DNA of 9,074 nt from an uncultured Clostridia bacterium (GTDB taxonomy: Bacteria; Bacillota; Clostridia; Lachnospirales; Lachnospiraceae): assembly GCA_937888895.1 (NCBI GenBank), contig CALASV010000335.1:1-9074 (forward strand), read 5' to 3'. The notes beneath the pieces were generated by a model. The model was not told the DNA's origin. It made no database searches and saw only the letters and a list, made by a program, of their open reading frames with translations. Shown here in pieces: positions 6,477 to 9,074 of this stretch. A program made the position numbers and the translations under genes. Position 1 is the stretch's first letter; the number at the start of each line of letters is the position of its first letter.

Positions 6477-8054
6477 ATGGCAACTTATAATATATTAAGT
6501 TCTTGCATTTGTAGAGACGGATTTGGATTTCGAGAAGATAATAGACATCAGATTTTGACATTTTTACAATCCACTTCTCCTATAACATGGTTTGAGTTAA
6601 ATAATAAACCTAAATATCCTATAACAATGGATTATTTTTCTAATATTGAGATAAAGAATTTTAGAAAGAAATGTATTATCAATGATTATAATAAAACCGT
6701 TTTAAATGCATATATAGATAAATCAGATTTTTTTATAACAGATTTAGTTAGTTTTGCAGTAGCTAATTTAGCAAGAGAAATTAGAAATAATGAAGAAATA
6801 CATTATTTTACATATTCAAAATGGTTTAGAGAAGCATATGAGAAAGGTTTAAAAGAATATTTACCATACAAAATTGAAATAGTAAATCGTTTTGATTTGA
6901 TAGATGAAGCATTGATAGAAAATACAATAGATAATTACGTCAAATGGATTATTTCAAAAGGGTATAAGCAAAATCAAGTTATTTTGGTAGAAAATAAAAA
7001 GGTATTGAGTTATTCCGATGGAGAATTGTTATATTATTTCGAAAATCAGGAGTCAAGAAATAAGATTAACGAAGTCTTAGATAAAATTTATGATTGTTTT
7101 GAAAAGAAAATGCCAGAGTGTTATGTAGTAAAAATGCCGTTTGGAGTTTATTCAGATGTACATCATAAATGGGGATTAACAGATTTGCATTTTTGTAAGG
7201 AATATTATGATTACCTTTATGAATGTTTTGACTTGGTTTCTGAAAAGAAAAATTGTCAAAATGAAATTGATAAATTGAGAGAAAAATATTCTACTATATT
7301 ATCAATTCAAAAAGATAAGTTTATGCAAAATAATTGGAATTATATGGACATAAAAGAAAAACAGTTGCTAGTGGGAATAATAAAAAGTGAATTGAGTGAA
7401 CGAATAGCTAAAAAAGGTGCTAAATGTTTTGATGTAAAGACTAAAAGTATAACGGAATATAGATTAGAAAAGTATTATGTTGTTTCACAATATGATAAAA
7501 ATTATTCGATAGTTACTTTGAAGGGAAATAAATATTTAGTAAGTAATGATGAATGTGTTAAAGGATTTTGTGGAAAAGATAAAATTATTAATGAAAATTG
7601 GAAAACAATTAATGCAAGTACATTGGCTATTTTAAAAGAAGATTCTATTGTTATTGGTCATAGTGGTATAAAATCTCAGGCACAGATGCAAATAATTCGG
7701 ACAATTATAAGTGAAGAAAATTTGTATGGAAAAATAGTTAATTTTTCTGTATGGGCACGAGTGTTACAATGTAATGATGAAGGTAAAGGTGGAACAATTG
7801 GAATTATTAATGCAGAGGATTATAATAAAGGAAAATTTTTTGCAAAATTAGATTTTAATAATAGAGAATGGGAAAAATTAACAATATCGGTAAAACTTCC
7901 AAAAAAACAAAATTTTAAAGGGTTAACAATTTGTTTGCGAGCATTAGCAAATCGTAATGAAGAAGCTTTAGAATATGCAATGGTTGAATTTGGAGAATTA
8001 GAGTTATGTGTAGTTGCACCAAAAGGTGAAACTAATCCTAAGAGAAGAAAATGA
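6477..8054 (+). CDS. DUF6270-like protein with C-terminal beta-sandwich-like domain
   Basis: 525 residues from the preferred ATG. Residues 1 to about 255 have the features I associate with DUF6270, a family found in capsule and teichoic-acid loci: SSCICRDGFGF at 8-18 (usual SCVxRD), IIND at 67-70, DFFITDL at 84-90 (usual DxLLIDL or DxFDER), VVKMPFG at 217-223, and HHKWGLTDLHFCKEYYDYL at 229-247 (usual W...HY...YY). The Ser/Cys-Arg-Asp start plus late Trp/His recalls SGNH-type hydrolases or acyltransferases, but that is inference. Residues about 255-315 are a charged helical region with coiled-coil tendency. Residues about 375-512 look like a carbohydrate-binding-type beta-sandwich: KIVNFSVWARV at 419-429, WEKLTISVKLP at 465-475, LTICLRAL at 483-490, and VEFGELEL at 503-510. 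The protein ends in a basic tail (PKRRK). No signal peptide or membrane segment is visible. It lies between the WcbI-like gene and the carrier protein, so a decoration step on the polymer fits. The substrate is unknown. Confidence 0.6.
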   Translation: MATYNILSSCICRDGFGFREDNRHQILTFLQSTSPITWFELNNKPKYPITMDYFSNIEIKNFRKKCIINDYNKTVLNAYIDKSDFFITDLVSFAVANLAREIRNNEEIHYFTYSKWFREAYEKGLKEYLPYKIEIVNRFDLIDEALIENTIDNYVKWIISKGYKQNQVILVENKKVLSYSDGELLYYFENQESRNKINEVLDKIYDCFEKKMPECYVVKMPFGVYSDVHHKWGLTDLHFCKEYYDYLYECFDLVSEKKNCQNEIDKLREKYSTILSIQKDKFMQNNWNYMDIKEKQLLVGIIKSELSERIAKKGAKCFDVKTKSITEYRLEKYYVVSQYDKNYSIVTLKGNKYLVSNDECVKGFCGKDKIINENWKTINASTLAILKEDSIVIGHSGIKSQAQMQIIRTIISEENLYGKIVNFSVWARVLQCNDEGKGGTIGIINAEDYNKGKFFAKLDFNNREWEKLTISVKLPKKQNFKGLTICLRALANRNEEALEYAMVEFGELELCVVAPKGETNPKRRK

Positions 8055-8080
8055 TACAAAAATTATAATTAAAAATAGAC

Positions 8081-8086
8081 AAGGAG
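8081..8086 (+). promoter_or_regulatory. Ribosome binding site of the carrier protein gene
   Basis: AAGGAG lies 8 bases before the ATG at 8095. This selects 8095 over the longer open frame that begins with TTG at 8014 inside the preceding gene and has no similarity to carrier proteins upstream of 8095. Confidence 0.7.
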
Positions 8087-8094
8087 AAAGTGTA

Positions 8095-8313
8095 ATGAAA
8101 GAAAAAGTTTTAAAAATTTTAAAGGAAGTAAATCCAAATATAGCTGATGGTATTGATTTGATTGCAACTGGAGTTATTGATTCTTTTGAAGTTGTTAATA
8201 TTGTTATGGAGTTAGAAGAAGCATTTGAAATTGAAATAGATGCAGAATTGGTTATTGCAGAAAATTTTCAGACAGTAGATAAGATAGTAGCTTTATTAGA
8301 AAAATTAGTATAA
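8095..8313 (+). CDS. Acyl/peptidyl carrier protein (DltC-like role)
   Basis: A 72-residue, acidic, four-helix-type carrier protein. The phosphopantetheine attachment site is Ser30 in GVIDSFEVVN (26-35), followed by the typical helix II/III segment MELEEAFEIEID (39-50) and the ENFQTVDKIVALL end (58-70). The DSF form of the site occurs in D-alanyl carrier proteins (DltC) and in stand-alone peptidyl carriers. Overall length is a little shorter than primary fatty-acid ACP, and the usual DSL is not present. It is followed 45 bases later by an adenylation enzyme, so it most likely holds an aminoacyl or acyl group as a thioester on its phosphopantetheine arm in the cytosol, for transfer to the surface polymer. 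A phosphopantetheinyl transferase must be supplied from elsewhere in the genome. Carrier identity is firm; the cargo is not known. Confidence 0.85.
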   Translation: MKEKVLKILKEVNPNIADGIDLIATGVIDSFEVVNIVMELEEAFEIEIDAELVIAENFQTVDKIVALLEKLV

Positions 8314-8344
8314 TTGTCAAAATTTATATTGTGATAATTTATTT

Positions 8345-8350
8345 GGGAGG
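8345..8350 (+). promoter_or_regulatory. Ribosome binding site supporting a GTG start
   Basis: GGGAGG stands 8 bases upstream of the GTG at 8359. It supports that non-ATG start over the next in-frame ATG at 8389, which would delete the first ten residues of the adenylation domain. Confidence 0.7.
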
Positions 8351-8358
8351 AAAATTTA

Positions 8359-9074
8359 GTGAATATAAATGTATTAGAATATTTAGAGATGTCTACAAAA
8401 TTGTATCCTCAAAAAATAGTATTTGCTGATGAACAAAAGGAAATTTCTTATGAAAAATTTACAGAACTTTCTCAAACAGTAGGTAGTTATTTAATAAAGA
8501 AATATGCTACAAGAAATAAACCAGTTGTAGTTCTGATTAATCGTAATATAGAAAGTTTAACTATGTTTTTAGGAATAACATATAGTGGTAACTTTTATGT
8601 TCCAGTAGATTTAGAATTACCAAAAGAACGTTTAAAGTCTATGTTTGATACGATATCACCTGTTGCTATACTTGGTTTAGAAGAATATCGAGATACGATA
8701 AAAGAATTTGGATTTGAATTAGAAAGTTATGAAAGTATTATTAAAGAAGAAGTAGATAGAGAATTATTACATATGATAAGAAGTAAAGCAATTGATACGG
8801 ATCCTTTATATGCTATATTTACTTCTGGTTCTACAGGTGTTCCAAAAGCAGTTTTAGTATCTCATCGTTCTGTGATTGATTTAGTAGAATGTTTTAAAAC
8901 TTCGTTTGGATTTTTAGAAACGGATATATTTGGAAATCAAGCACCATTTGATTTTGATGTGTCAGTGAAAGATACATACAATGCACTAAAGGTTGGCGGT
9001 ACGATACAAGTATTACCAAAGAAATTGTTTAAAATGCCTAAATTGCTTATCGGTTATTTGTGTGACAAGAAAGT
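8359..9074 (+). CDS. Amino acid adenylation enzyme (DltA/NRPS A-domain family), 3' end outside window
   Basis: The frame is open from the GTG at 8359 to the window end, giving 238 codons of an expected 500 or so. It is an ANL-superfamily AMP-forming adenylation enzyme. Residues visible are the A2-type segment SGNFYVPVDLELP at 76-88, the phosphate-binding A3 loop FTSGSTGVPKA at 154-164 (Ala replaces the more usual final Gly), SHRSV at 169-173, and an A4/A5 region QAPFDFDVSVKDTY at 194-207 with KVGGT before the break. These enzymes use ATP to activate an amino or aryl acid as an acyl-adenylate and load it onto a carrier protein. The FDFDVSV segment is like those of DltA and amino-acid-activating A domains. 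The carrier gene immediately upstream is the obvious partner. The specificity-pocket residues and the C-terminal subdomain lie mostly beyond the window, so the activated acid cannot be named. Confidence 0.9.
   Translation, partial: MNINVLEYLEMSTKLYPQKIVFADEQKEISYEKFTELSQTVGSYLIKKYATRNKPVVVLINRNIESLTMFLGITYSGNFYVPVDLELPKERLKSMFDTISPVAILGLEEYRDTIKEFGFELESYESIIKEEVDRELLHMIRSKAIDTDPLYAIFTSGSTGVPKAVLVSHRSVIDLVECFKTSFGFLETDIFGNQAPFDFDVSVKDTYNALKVGGTIQVLPKKLFKMPKLLIGYLCDKK

Noticed and set aside
8014..8094. N-terminal extension of the carrier protein from a TTG at 8014
   Set aside because: It overlaps the end of the previous gene, has no binding site, and carrier protein similarity starts exactly at the ATG at 8095.
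8312..8339. Inverted repeat AATTGTCA / TGATAATT with a 12-base loop between carrier and adenylation genes
   Set aside because: Eight pairs, mostly A-T with one G-U wobble, and no T-run follows. It is too weak for a terminator, and the next gene has its own binding site a few bases later.

Overview
The window is AT-rich, Gram-positive-style DNA. Nearly all coding capacity is on the + strand, genes are tightly packed, and GGAG-type ribosome binding sites precede the starts. The gene families (IspD/TarI-like cytidylyltransferase, TagF-type polymerase, WcbI-like and DUF6270-like proteins, carrier protein plus adenylation enzyme) point to a low-GC Firmicute, most likely a clostridial gut or rumen organism of Lachnospiraceae type. 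That placement is inferred from style and content; no marker gene is present. The locus looks like a cell-surface polymer (teichoic-acid-like or capsular polysaccharide) biosynthesis cluster.

Layout. At 50-685 lies the C-terminal two thirds of an extended-SDR NAD-dependent epimerase/dehydratase whose Rossmann N-terminus is absent, with stop codons just upstream. Next come an IspD/TarI-family CTP:alditol-phosphate cytidylyltransferase (699-1433) and a 976-residue fusion of a degenerate family 2 glycosyltransferase with a CDP-glycerol/CDP-ribitol-type phosphotransferase (1450-4380). Together they suggest that a CDP-activated alditol phosphate is made and polymerised or transferred onto a glycan.

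From 4436 to about 8054 the base composition drops visibly. This block holds an InlB-repeat/WcbI-like fusion protein (4436-6088), the decayed remnant of a polysaccharide pyruvyl transferase (6102-6467), and a DUF6270-like protein with a C-terminal beta-sandwich-like domain (6477-8054). These look like acyl-transfer or other decoration functions carried as an exchangeable cassette.

The window ends with a small acyl/peptidyl carrier protein (8095-8313) followed directly by an amino-acid adenylation enzyme that runs off the end (8359-9074). The pair resembles the DltC/DltA D-alanylation module and suggests that an amino acid or related carboxylic acid is activated, loaded on the carrier and attached to the polymer. 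No tRNA, rRNA, CRISPR array, insertion sequence, convincing promoter or strong terminator was found. All intact genes could belong to one long transcript entering from the left and leaving to the right.
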